Positions 23,878 to 32,997 of a DNA stretch of 64,000 bases are shown piece after piece. The notes below the pieces were generated by a model. That model did no database searches, was not told the DNA's origin, and saw only the letters and a list, made by a program, of their open reading frames with translations. Origin of the DNA: Buxus sempervirens (Eukaryota > Streptophyta > Magnoliopsida > Buxales > Buxaceae). Each line of letters begins with the position of its first letter. The stretch's first letter is position 1. The position numbers were made by a program, and so were the translations under genes. The stretch lies in contig OX387186.1 of assembly GCA_947561395.2 (NCBI GenBank), positions 10,901,888 to 10,965,887 of the forward strand, in the 5' to 3' direction.

Positions 23878-24966
23878 TGTTTACACCCTATATAACCGAC
23901 GAATAAGAAAAGGACACGTGGTGCCTAGGTGGCTTGGTTAGGCCACGGCCCGTAGACTTTGAAGGGTTGAGCCGACCACGTCAGCACGCATACAGAAGAA
24001 TGCGGTTCAAGCCACGCAAGCAAATAAGACAAAACCATAAATATCAGAAGATCGTGCCATCGGCCGTTCAAGAACAGAATTATTAGGTCATGGCCGGGCG
24101 GTTATCACTTTGAAACAGAGAACTGACGATAAACAACCGCCATGAAGATCGTGCGAGAGTAGGAAGTTGAGCAACCATCAAGGAGCGGCTATAAAAGGCC
24201 TCAATTCGAAGAGCTCGAGGACACAATCCACACAACCGCAACCGGTTATTATATTATTTTGATCATCCGTGATCCTTTATCCCCTCTAACACAGACGGAT
24301 AAACTAGGACTTCTCTCACTGCTTCCAGTCGCAGTGACATCTTCGACCCCTCTTTACTCCGATTAACACCAGAATCCTGCCACCGGAGAGTAAGTTGAGG
24401 CCGCCCCTGACTCGCAGTTCTGTATTTACGGAATCCCGAGCAGCCGGTCCCGAGACTCGCTCTGTTCACGCCAGGTGACTTGTGTATTTTCGGGTAAGCA
24501 GCAATCCAAGGTGAACCCCCTGAATCGACTTTGTAAGCAGCCGCCCCCTTCCTCCTGCGCTTATACCCGATTACGGCTATAAGACCAGGACAGGCCGGTC
24601 CTGCGAGCCCTGTCGGTTTTCTTTTGTACTTTTTGTTTCCATTTTGAGGATTATCTGTTGTCGCTTTCGGCTATTTGGCCGATTTTATAATAAAGGGATT
24701 TGTGTGCCGTTAGTTGCTTTTACTTTCAAACACTTACAAGAACCCGAAACGAAGACCGAACTCCTAGTCTTCATACCATCGCCTGACCGACTTTATTACA
24801 GGTGACTTGCAGTACGACTGAACCGATCCCGGTTCAGATTCGGAACAGGTGCCCGGGGTCAGGAATCGACTCGAAAATCTTTGTATCAAACGATACTGGC
24901 ACGCCCGCGTAGAGACACATCATCACCACAGACACGTGTCCACACCGGCCCATTTTTGGAGCAACA
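23878..24966 (+). repeat. 5' LTR
   Basis: This 1,089-bp LTR matches the 3' LTR at an offset of 15,493 bp with one difference found (CTGTCGG here, CTGTCAG in the 3' LTR, near 24615). It contains a TATA box (24190) and an AATAAA signal (24689), giving the usual U3-R-U5 layout. The spurious open frame at 24263-24469 is also present in the 3' LTR. Confidence 0.97.
24190..24197 (+). promoter_or_regulatory. LTR TATA box
   Basis: TATAAAAG sits in CGGCTATAAAAGGCC. Transcription would start about 30 nt downstream. The same box occurs in the 3' LTR near 39683 and could drive readthrough toward the downstream hydrolase gene. Confidence 0.65.
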
Positions 24967-24974
24967 TCCCTTTT

Positions 24975-24992
24975 TGGCACGCCCGGTGGGAC
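24975..24992 (+). other. Candidate primer-binding site
   Basis: TGGCACGCCCGGTGGGAC begins 8 nt after the 5' LTR. The TGG start fits pairing with a tRNA 3' CCA end. I have not identified the tRNA. A partial copy, TGGCACGCCCG, also occurs inside the LTR at about 24897. Confidence 0.5.
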
Positions 24993-25015
24993 ATTTAGTC
25001 TTTGAAAGAGCACTA

Positions 25016-26155
25016 ATGGCGGCAAGAAGAAGTACTCGGCATGCTGAAAATGCAGCGCCAGAGGAACCTGCCGAATCTCAGGTAAATCCTCTTTATGCTT
25101 CAGAGGTCCCGGAAGAAGGACCTTCGGGTTCTCAGCCGGACCTTAATGAGCGACTTATTCAGGCCATACAAGGTCTCAGCCAACAAATGGCAGGCTTTGG
25201 CCAGGGTATTAACAAAATTTCTTCTGATAATGGTAGAATCCTAGCGGTTTTACAGGAAGGTTTCTCTACAATGGCAAGACCGGTCATGATGACCGAACGA
25301 GCCGAAACATCGGCTGCTGGATCAAATGCTCATGAAAGGATAAATATCCCGGAGCAGCCACCGATCATGAACCTAGGTGTAAACGGCCGACACGAACAGG
25401 CCAACACCGCCGCTGTAAGAGGAGAAATACCTCCTGGTGTCCCAGTTCATCCCAATGTGCCTCCGATCGAGGTGCGACCCATGGGACAAAGGGAAGCACA
25501 GGAAAACCATAGAGAAGATATCGGGGTAAGAAATATGGCCGTAAACCGTAATTACATTCAAAATGTAATTCAAGAAATGATTGGAGATCAATATCACCGA
25601 CGAATGACTAGGCCAGTTTATAGGAAACCTTACCCAGGCTGGATTGACCAACAATTTGAATTCCCTAGGGGATACAAAATTCCCGAATTCACTTTGTTTT
25701 CAGGAGAAGGTCAACAATCTACTATTGAACACATTGGCCGATTTACGGTTCAATGTGGAGAGGCGTCCGGTAATGATTTCCTTAGACTTAGATTATTTGG
25801 AAACTCATTGACCGGGCAGGCCTTTACATGGTATATTACCTTACCGGCCAATTCAGTTACAAATTGGGGAATGATGGAAGAGAAATTCCATTCCCAATTT
25901 TATCGTACGGAGCCTGAAGTAACCATGGTTGATCTTGCCCGATTAAGACAACAACCGGGGGAATCGGCCGATAAATATATTGCTCGCTTTAAATATATGA
26001 AAAACAAATGCCGGATTCTTTTACCAGAATCGGAATTTGCAAATTTGGCGTTAAATGGACTACACTTTGAACTCCGAAAGAAATTCGAAGGTGAACAGTT
26101 CGAAGACTTATTTGAGTTGTCGGCCAGAGCCACCAAATACGAGTGGTTATTATAG
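25016..26155 (+). CDS. Retrotransposon Gag (ends at in-frame TAG)
   Basis: This encodes the structural capsid protein of the Tat element. It starts MAARRSTRHAENAAPEEP, and I chose the first ATG after the primer-binding site. The Retrotrans_gag-type core lies at about residues 220-375, with FTLFSGEG, LFGNSLTGQAFTWY and FHSQFY motifs, followed by LALNGL. The frame stops at TAG (26153-26155) after ...RATKYEWLL but stays open beyond it to 28603. Gag sequence therefore probably continued through this codon ancestrally, and the zinc-knuckle-like CKWHG...H....C motif lies downstream of it. Confidence 0.9.
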   Translation: MAARRSTRHAENAAPEEPAESQVNPLYASEVPEEGPSGSQPDLNERLIQAIQGLSQQMAGFGQGINKISSDNGRILAVLQEGFSTMARPVMMTERAETSAAGSNAHERINIPEQPPIMNLGVNGRHEQANTAAVRGEIPPGVPVHPNVPPIEVRPMGQREAQENHREDIGVRNMAVNRNYIQNVIQEMIGDQYHRRMTRPVYRKPYPGWIDQQFEFPRGYKIPEFTLFSGEGQQSTIEHIGRFTVQCGEASGNDFLRLRLFGNSLTGQAFTWYITLPANSVTNWGMMEEKFHSQFYRTEPEVTMVDLARLRQQPGESADKYIARFKYMKNKCRILLPESEFANLALNGLHFELRKKFEGEQFEDLFELSARATKYEWLL

Positions 26156-28603
26156 GAAGACAACGAAAAGAAAGTCTCATCTTACGGGTCTTATTACAAG
26201 GACCCGAACTTTGAATACGGAGTTGTAGAAGTCGTGGGAAAACAATCAATCACCTGCCCGATTCTTATCCGGAAAACCAAGGATACAGAGGCAACAAAGG
26301 AGACGAGTACTTTTAGCCGAAATTATTCCTTTGACATAAATAAGACGGCTGAAGTATTTGAATACCTCTTGAAACAGGGATTCTTCAGATTAACCAAAGA
26401 CCATCCTTTTATCCCCGCCAATGTGGCGGCCAAGGGTAAAGCTTGTAAATGGCACGGGGTGAAAACTCATGAAACTAATGAATGTACTGTGCTTCGTAAT
26501 GTGATACAGGAGAATATTGATAAAGGGCTCCTGAAGTTTGCAGAAACCGACAAGGAGAAGATGCAGGTTGACACACAACCATTCCCTAAAGAGGTGTCAG
26601 CAAATATGGTTACCATTGGGTTGCCAAAACGCACTCCAGCAGTTAAGATCGACCTGGATGGATCTTCCTCAGGGAAATGGGGGAAAACAGCACAACCAGT
26701 GCAGAACCAGGTGAATTTACGACCAAGGAACCATTGGAGGTATCCCCCTACACAAGGACGGTCATGGCATCAGGAGAGGAAAGGTGAAATCTGGGGTGAA
26801 TGGTGGCATAAGCCCAGACGCGAACCCAGAATGGAAGAAGACAGGAAACCAGAGCTCGATGAAAAAACAACAAAGAAATTGGTTTTGGTTCCTTCTGAAT
26901 TATCTTCCAATCAGGCTGCAACCAAAAAACGACTGGAAACGGTTGCTAAATCCTCAGAGGAGTCTTCCGTCAACAAAGATACATCATGCAAGATTCCGGA
27001 GAAAATAGAGATGTCACCAGGCCTCCTTTGCCAAGACTGCAAGCAAAAAGTAATAGCAGAATACCGGTATTCCCAATACAAAGGGAAATCAGTCAAGTAT
27101 GAAGATGCACGCCACACTCAGGGGGGCAAGAAACCCTTGTACTTAACGTCTGGTAGACAAGTAGGCTCGCCGACAAGAACGGCAGCCACCTACAGCTCCG
27201 CTAGGGATAGCGGCTACATGACTTACGAGCAATACAGGATGGTAAACGAGGTCAAACCCAGGATGGTAAAACCACCTATTATCCAGGATGGTCACTGGAA
27301 AAGATTGACTCATCCTAAATTTCCTTTTCATGCGCAGGCAAGTATCGCAGAACTGACCAGAACGCAGAAGCGACGCTGGCAGCGACAGCAAGCTAAGAGA
27401 CGATACCAGGAACAGAGTACTGGATCATCCGAGCCATATTGGTCGTCTAGGTTTGTGGCCAAAAGACGCATTCCGAAGCCACAAAGGCTCAAGAAGAGCC
27501 CGCCTGATTCACCAATCCCTCCAGAGACCACGACCGAGCATGATTCCAATGCAGTGACCGAAAGGTTGGTTTCGGACGAAGAATTGACGGATAATTTCGC
27601 CGAAGGAGAAGGAGAACAATTGTTAGTTGAACAAATGTTAACAGAGTACAGTAGGATCTCAACTCCTTCTACGGTAGAAATAACAGAGGAATTGACGCTC
27701 GAAACTCCCAAAGACGAGATTAGTGAGTCGCTGAGTCAACCTCCATTGAGTGCGGATGCATCAATCGCCGAAATCTGTTTCGGTCGGATGCCCCCGATAC
27801 CACTTGACTGTCATATGGTCCTCACTTTACCTATGACTTTTGGGGCCAGCATGGAGTTACCACGTTTAGAGGAGATCCAGGAGGAGGAAGACCCAGTAGC
27901 TTTGTATGTGATTGATCCAGAACATCTCGAAAAAGAGAAAAAAGACCAGAAACCGGCCGATGGTGACAAAATCGGTCTGGTGGGAGAGGTATGTTTCGTT
28001 GAACCATCCTTAACCATGACTCAACATCTCAAACCTTTATTTGTAAAGGCGCACATGAACGGGATCCCTATCAATAGAATTCTAATTGATAATGGGGCAG
28101 CAATAAATTTCATCCCAATATCCACATTGAAGAAATTAGGTAAGTCTTATTCGGATTTAATTTCTTCCGAAATCACCGTCACTAACTTTGCAGGAGGTAT
28201 TACAGGAACTAGAGGAATCCTCCCAATCGAACTAACGGTTGGGACACGGCAGTCTCTTACTGCATTCTTCGTAATTGAATCATCCGCCGGATACAACGCA
28301 TTGCTGGGAAGAGATTGGATCCATTCAAACAAATGTGTACCATCTTCTTTGCACCAATCGTTGCTGTTTTGGAAGGATGGCAAGACCGAAGAAGTAAAAG
28401 CCGACCAGCGGCCATTTGCCGTGGATTCCAATGCCGCACATGCATCCCTTTATAACGAAGGGGTAAAACCAATTTCATTTAGTGGATATGACAAGAATGG
28501 GCAGCCGATCACTTCAAGTTCGGCTATTCTACAAACGGCGCAACTACAGATTACAGAAGTAGCCGCAGTCGCCGAACTCAAAGAACTTCCAAATGATGGT
28601 TAA
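26156..28603 (+). CDS. Gag C-terminus/linker and aspartic protease region
   Basis: This is an open frame in the same frame as gag, directly after its TAG; there is no stop from 26156 to 28601. It begins EDNEKKVSSYGSYYKDPNFE, typical of continuing Tat gag. A CKWHG-x5-H-x4-C zinc-knuckle-like motif follows near 26450. Then comes a long, charged, low-conservation linker. The retropepsin domain is near 28080, with the active-site-like ILIDNGAAINFIP and the downstream LLGRDWI. The aspartate motif is D-N-G rather than the usual D-S/T-G; related plant elements also vary here. The only start codon in the track is non-ATG, so expression needs TAG readthrough, reinitiation or a spliced RNA. Confidence 0.85.
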   Translation, partial: EDNEKKVSSYGSYYKDPNFEYGVVEVVGKQSITCPILIRKTKDTEATKETSTFSRNYSFDINKTAEVFEYLLKQGFFRLTKDHPFIPANVAAKGKACKWHGVKTHETNECTVLRNVIQENIDKGLLKFAETDKEKMQVDTQPFPKEVSANMVTIGLPKRTPAVKIDLDGSSSGKWGKTAQPVQNQVNLRPRNHWRYPPTQGRSWHQERKGEIWGEWWHKPRREPRMEEDRKPELDEKTTKKLVLVPSELSSNQAATKKRLETVAKSSEESSVNKDTSCKIPEKIEMSPGLLCQDCKQKVIAEYRYSQYKGKSVKYEDARHTQGGKKPLYLTSGRQVGSPTRTAATYSSARDSGYMTYEQYRMVNEVKPRMVKPPIIQDGHWKRLTHPKFPFHAQASIAELTRTQKRRWQRQQAKRRYQEQSTGSSEPYWSSRFVAKRRIPKPQRLKKSPPDSPIPPETTTEHDSNAVTERLVSDEELTDNFAEGEGEQLLVEQMLTEYSRISTPSTVEITEELTLETPKDEISESLSQPPLSADASIAEICFGRMPPIPLDCHMVLTLPMTFGASMELPRLEEIQEEEDPVALYVIDPEHLEKEKKDQKPADGDKIGLVGEVCFVEPSLTMTQHLKPLFVKAHMNGIPINRILIDNGAAINFIPISTLKKLGKSYSDLISSEITVTNFAGGITGTRGILPIELTVGTRQSLTAFFVIESSAGYNALLGRDWIHSNKCVPSSLHQSLLFWKDGKTEEVKADQRPFAVDSNAAHASLYNEGVKPISFSGYDKNGQPITSSSAILQTAQLQITEVAAVAELKELPNDG

Positions 28604-31600
28604 ACCATCAGAAGTCGCAGAAGCCGTCGTAAGAAAGATGACGGCTTACATGCAGGAAGAAAAGATAGGGAAGTTGCAGCAGGAACAGGAATGGCTGGAA
28701 AACGGCGAGATAATGATAAACTCGGCCGAATTCATTAATGAACAAGAAGATGAAAGGGTACAAGACCGGAATGAGATTACTCTCGCCGACCTACAAGCAG
28801 CACCAGCCAAATTAGAAGACCTTAAGGTAGATACCCAAGATCCATTAGAAGAAATCAATCTGGGGACAGAGGCGGAACAGAAGCCTGTTTTCATAAGTAA
28901 GCTATTACCACCTTCGGTCAGAAAAGAAATGAGACTATTGTTAACCGAATATTCGGACTGTTTCGCCTGGACTTACCAAGAGATGCCAGGATTGGACCGA
29001 AAAATGGTAGAACACAGGCTCCCTATCAAGCCAGAATTTAAACCATTCAGACAACCTTCAAGGAGGATGGGTGACGACGTGGTATGTAAAGTAAAGGTTG
29101 AAATAGAACGGCTTTTATCAGCCGGGTTTATTAGGCCGATACGATATGCCGAGTGGCTTTCGAACGTTGTACCCGTAATTAAAAAGAATGGTCAAATTAG
29201 GGTATGTATTGATTTCCGCAATCTGAATTCTGCAACGCCCAAGGACGAATATCCAATGCCGATCGCAGACCTCTTAGTTGATAATGCATCACGGCATAAG
29301 TTTTTGTCATTTATGGACGGCCACTCCGGATATAATCAAATCTTCATTGCCGAGGAAGATGTAGCAAAAACGGCGTTTCGATGCCCTGAAGCATTAGGAA
29401 CTTATTGTTGGGTGGTTATGCCGTTCGGATTAAAGAATGCTGGCGCAACCTATCAAAGGGCAATGAATCTTATCTTCCATGACATGATCGGTCAAATACT
29501 TGAGGTATATATTGACGATGTTGTGATAAAATCTCAAACCGAAATGGACCATTTGCAGCATTTAAAACGGGTTTTTGAACGACTTCGTAAGTACAGCTTG
29601 AAGATGAATCCATTAAAGTGTGCTTTTGGTGTATCGGCCGGAAATTTCCTAGGCTTTCTCGTACACCAGAGAGGAATTGAGGTCGATAAAAATAAGGCAA
29701 AATCGGTCATAGAGGCCAAACCGCCAGCTAATAAGAAACAGCTACAAAGATTGCTCGGCCAGGTGAATTTCTTGAGAAGATTCATTTCAAACCTGGCCGG
29801 GAAGATCAGGGTCCTATCCCCATTATTGAAAATCAAGAATACTGAAGAGTTTATCTGGAATGAAGACCATCAGGCCGCTTTTGAAGGTATCAAACGATAT
29901 TTGGTAACTCCACCGGTTTTGGTGCCACCTTCAAAAGAACGGCCGCTAAAACTTTATATAGCGGCTTCGAGCGATTCAGTTGGAGTCTTGTTGGCCCAAG
30001 AGAACGATCAAGGATATGAGCAGGCTATTTATTACCTCAGTAGATTCTTGACTCCGGTGGAAGAAAGGTACACTAATCTAGAGAAGTTGTGTCTAACACT
30101 CTATTATGCAGCTACCAAATTACGACATTATCTCCTGTCGGCCAAAGAAATTTTCGTCCTAGCAGCCACTGACGTGGTCAAGTACATGCTCACTCGGCCT
30201 ACAGTGAGTGGTAGGCTCGGAAAATGGACCCTGACTCTGATGGAGTTTGACTTTAAATATGTACCGCAGAAAGCGGTAAAAGGACAAGCATTGGCCGATT
30301 TTTTGGCCGATCATCCATCTAGTGTGCAGGAAAAAGAGTTGGATATCCCATTATTTCATGCTAGTTTTTGCTATGCCGAATTCCAACCATGGACACTGGA
30401 ATTTGACGGTTCAAAGACAGAATTTGCTTCTGGGATCGGAGTAGTAATAACTTCACCCACTGGTGACAAGCACGAACATGCATTTCAGCTTGAAGAATTA
30501 TCCACAAACAATCAAGCAGAGTTTGAAGCTACAATTATAGGGTTGGAAATTCTATGGGAAATGGGTGCTCGAGCAGTTAATATTGTTGGAGATTCCCAAC
30601 TCGTCTTGAAGCAAATGGAGGGCATATATAACTGCAATAGCGAGTCATTAGTACTATTGCTACGAAGGGCAAGATTCCTGGCCCAGCAGTTCAATAGAAT
30701 TGAATTCGAACATCGGCCAAGGAAGGAAAACTATCAAGCTAATGAACTGGCCCAGTTGGCATCTGGACTCAGGCTGCGCGATTCAGTTAGAACAGTGACC
30801 ATACAATCTCTCCCCAACTCCGAGAAAAGACCATTTCTGGTGGATTCACTAGCATGTTGTAACCAGACAATAAGACAGGATTGGAGAGGTGAGATCTGGG
30901 GATATCTTAAAGATCCTACTATAAAGACTAGCAGATCGACCAAAAGGAAAGCTGCCAACTATTTTATTCTGGGCGATGAGCTATATAAAAAGAGTATTGA
31001 AGACATCCCACTTAGATGTGTCAACCCAACAGAAGCCATGTTAATAATGGCCGAGGTACACGAAGGGATTTGTGGTGCACACCAAGCAGGAGTCAAGATG
31101 CGATGGTTATTACGTCGGCATGGTTATTACTGGCCGTCAATCTTGAAAGATTGTCAGATGTTCGCTGCAGGATGTCAAGAATGTCAGAAACATGGACCAG
31201 TTCAGAGGGTGCCGGCATTTGAATTGCAAACCATAGTCAAGCCATGGCCCTTCAGAGGGTGGGCAATGGATTTGATTGGAAAAGTGTATCCTCCTTCGAC
31301 TGGTCTACACAACTTCATCATAGTAGCCACTGATTACTTCACCAAATGGGTGGAAGCCAAACCTTTGAAAAAAGTGGAGCAAACGGATGTGATTGAGTTT
31401 ATCAGGGAACAGATAATTCATAGATACGGTATCCCCGAAACCATCACGACCGATTCAGGTACCGTTTTTGTAGGACAAGAAGTGACGGAATTCGCCAAAA
31501 CATATGGCATCAGAATGATTCAATCTACACCCTATTACGCACAGGCAAATGGGCAAGCTGAAGCCACAAATAAGGTGTTGAAAAATATCCTAAGAAAGAT

Positions 31601-32168
31601 GATTGAGGATAAGCCAAGAAGTTGGCATAAACTCTTATCTGAAGCATTGTGGGCGTATCGAATGTCTTACAAGACGTCTATTGGAACTACCCCTTTTGCC
31701 TTAACCTTCGGTCATGAGGCAGTTATTCCGGCCGAAATCACGGTCAAATCGTTAAGGGTGGCTATTCAGAATAATTTCACTCCCAAGGATTACACGGAAG
31801 CAATGTTAGTCGAATTAGAAGACTTGGGAGAGATGAGGAGGCTAGCCCTGGATCGGCAGAGAGCCCTCAAGCAAAGGATTGCAAGATCCTATAATCGCCG
31901 AGTGAAACACAAATCATTCGCTCAAGGAGATTTAGTGTGGAAAACCCTGCTGCCAATAGGGAAAAAGGATTCTTTGTATGGAAAATGGTCCCCCACGTGG
32001 GAAGGACCATTACAAGTCAGCAAGGTATTGCCCGGGGGGGCATACCATATACAGTCTTTGGATGGCCAAGAAAAGAAGATTATCAACGGCCAGTTTTTGA
32101 AACGGTACTTTCCTACTCTATGGGAAAGCCGCGAAATCAATAACCAACCTGAGGAAAATCAGGAATAA
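28593..32168 (+). CDS. Pol: RT, RNase H, second RNase H, integrase
   Basis: This 1,191-aa frame is +1 relative to the protease frame and overlaps it by 11 nt (ATGATGGTTAA). The reverse transcriptase has FMDGHSGYNQI, MPFGLKNAGATYQ and the catalytic YIDD near residue 305. The first RNase H (about 450-560) includes LKLYIAASSDSVG. A second, archaeal-type RNase H has LEFDGSKTEFASG (near 600) and GDSQLV (near 667). Integrase follows with an H-H-C-C zinc finger (HQAGVKMRWLLRRH...CQEC, from about 830) and the D-D-E triad (WAMDLIG, TTDSGTVF, QAEATNK; about 893, 954, 990). All catalytic motifs appear intact. The dual RNase H assigns it to the Tat lineage. Confidence 0.96.
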   Translation: MMVKPSEVAEAVVRKMTAYMQEEKIGKLQQEQEWLENGEIMINSAEFINEQEDERVQDRNEITLADLQAAPAKLEDLKVDTQDPLEEINLGTEAEQKPVFISKLLPPSVRKEMRLLLTEYSDCFAWTYQEMPGLDRKMVEHRLPIKPEFKPFRQPSRRMGDDVVCKVKVEIERLLSAGFIRPIRYAEWLSNVVPVIKKNGQIRVCIDFRNLNSATPKDEYPMPIADLLVDNASRHKFLSFMDGHSGYNQIFIAEEDVAKTAFRCPEALGTYCWVVMPFGLKNAGATYQRAMNLIFHDMIGQILEVYIDDVVIKSQTEMDHLQHLKRVFERLRKYSLKMNPLKCAFGVSAGNFLGFLVHQRGIEVDKNKAKSVIEAKPPANKKQLQRLLGQVNFLRRFISNLAGKIRVLSPLLKIKNTEEFIWNEDHQAAFEGIKRYLVTPPVLVPPSKERPLKLYIAASSDSVGVLLAQENDQGYEQAIYYLSRFLTPVEERYTNLEKLCLTLYYAATKLRHYLLSAKEIFVLAATDVVKYMLTRPTVSGRLGKWTLTLMEFDFKYVPQKAVKGQALADFLADHPSSVQEKELDIPLFHASFCYAEFQPWTLEFDGSKTEFASGIGVVITSPTGDKHEHAFQLEELSTNNQAEFEATIIGLEILWEMGARAVNIVGDSQLVLKQMEGIYNCNSESLVLLLRRARFLAQQFNRIEFEHRPRKENYQANELAQLASGLRLRDSVRTVTIQSLPNSEKRPFLVDSLACCNQTIRQDWRGEIWGYLKDPTIKTSRSTKRKAANYFILGDELYKKSIEDIPLRCVNPTEAMLIMAEVHEGICGAHQAGVKMRWLLRRHGYYWPSILKDCQMFAAGCQECQKHGPVQRVPAFELQTIVKPWPFRGWAMDLIGKVYPPSTGLHNFIIVATDYFTKWVEAKPLKKVEQTDVIEFIREQIIHRYGIPETITTDSGTVFVGQEVTEFAKTYGIRMIQSTPYYAQANGQAEATNKVLKNILRKMIEDKPRSWHKLLSEALWAYRMSYKTSIGTTPFALTFGHEAVIPAEITVKSLRVAIQNNFTPKDYTEAMLVELEDLGEMRRLALDRQRALKQRIARSYNRRVKHKSFAQGDLVWKTLLPIGKKDSLYGKWSPTWEGPLQVSKVLPGGAYHIQSLDGQEKKIINGQFLKRYFPTLWESREINNQPEENQE

Positions 32169-32997
32169 AATAAAATATCTACTGTTCGGTACCTGCAACG
32201 CCAAATAAATGGCATTGTCAAATCAAGGAGCCGATATACAGTGCGGATTAGACTAAAATAGGAAATCTCTTCGAGATCCGCTCAAGACCCATTGATCTTC
32301 TTTCTAACGATCGGTCTATAAATACTAAGGCAATGCTCGCCATTCTTCCAAGAAAGGAAAGAAGAAAAGAGATGGCGAAAGATCAAGAGCCGACGACGGG
32401 AACGATCAAGGAAGAAGAAGTCAACAAAGCCGATGACTTCATGAGAATGGGCGGAATCGGAAAAGGCGACTCTACTCTCGCTGACCCCATCACGGCTGGT
32501 CTTCGACCACCGAGTTCTGGGTAGAGACGAGAGTTCTCTCCTCCGACCAGCATTTACGCCGGTCGGAGTAGTCGCCATCCCTCCCTCTTTCCTCTTGCCC
32601 CTTTGATTAAATTGCCCCTCGCTAACACCATCTATGGTTGGAGTGCGGAGCAATTTCAGGGGCATATCGGCCCCGGTTGTATTATCATACCCCGGCTGAT
32701 ACATCTGGCCTTGATTGTATGAAAGAGCCAGAAGAGCTCGGCTTTGGTTGTATGAAAGATCAATGTTGAAATAAAAACATTCTTATTTTGTTTGTTTAGT
32801 TCTAATCTTTCTATAACGAGCAGTAGATATGAAATAAAACAAGTAGGTTACGCATCCAATAAGCATGCAAAAAACTACCGTCTAATTAAAGCCGAGTAAT
32901 CGGCTGAATAAAGTTTAAAATGCCAGCCATATGGCATTATCATGAAAAAGTGAATACCGAACAAACGGTATGATTGTTTAGAAAAGGTTTTATAACC
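32169..32997. other. Non-coding stretch between integrase and antisense gene A
   Basis: The two open frames here (32282-32704 minus, 32333-32524 plus) overlap each other and show no known motif. The minus strand probably holds 3'UTR of antisense gene A. A donor-like AAAG|GTAAGG spans its stop codon, so a further exon is possible. Confidence 0.35.

Noticed and set aside
24263-24469. 68-aa frame repeated in both LTRs
   Set aside because: It is repeated only because the LTRs are identical; it lies in the R/U5 region with no motif.
32282-32704. 140-aa minus-strand open frame (MYQPGYDNTT...) after antisense gene A
   Set aside because: It overlaps an opposing frame and has no motif. It could be a further exon of gene A, but no supported splice joins it.
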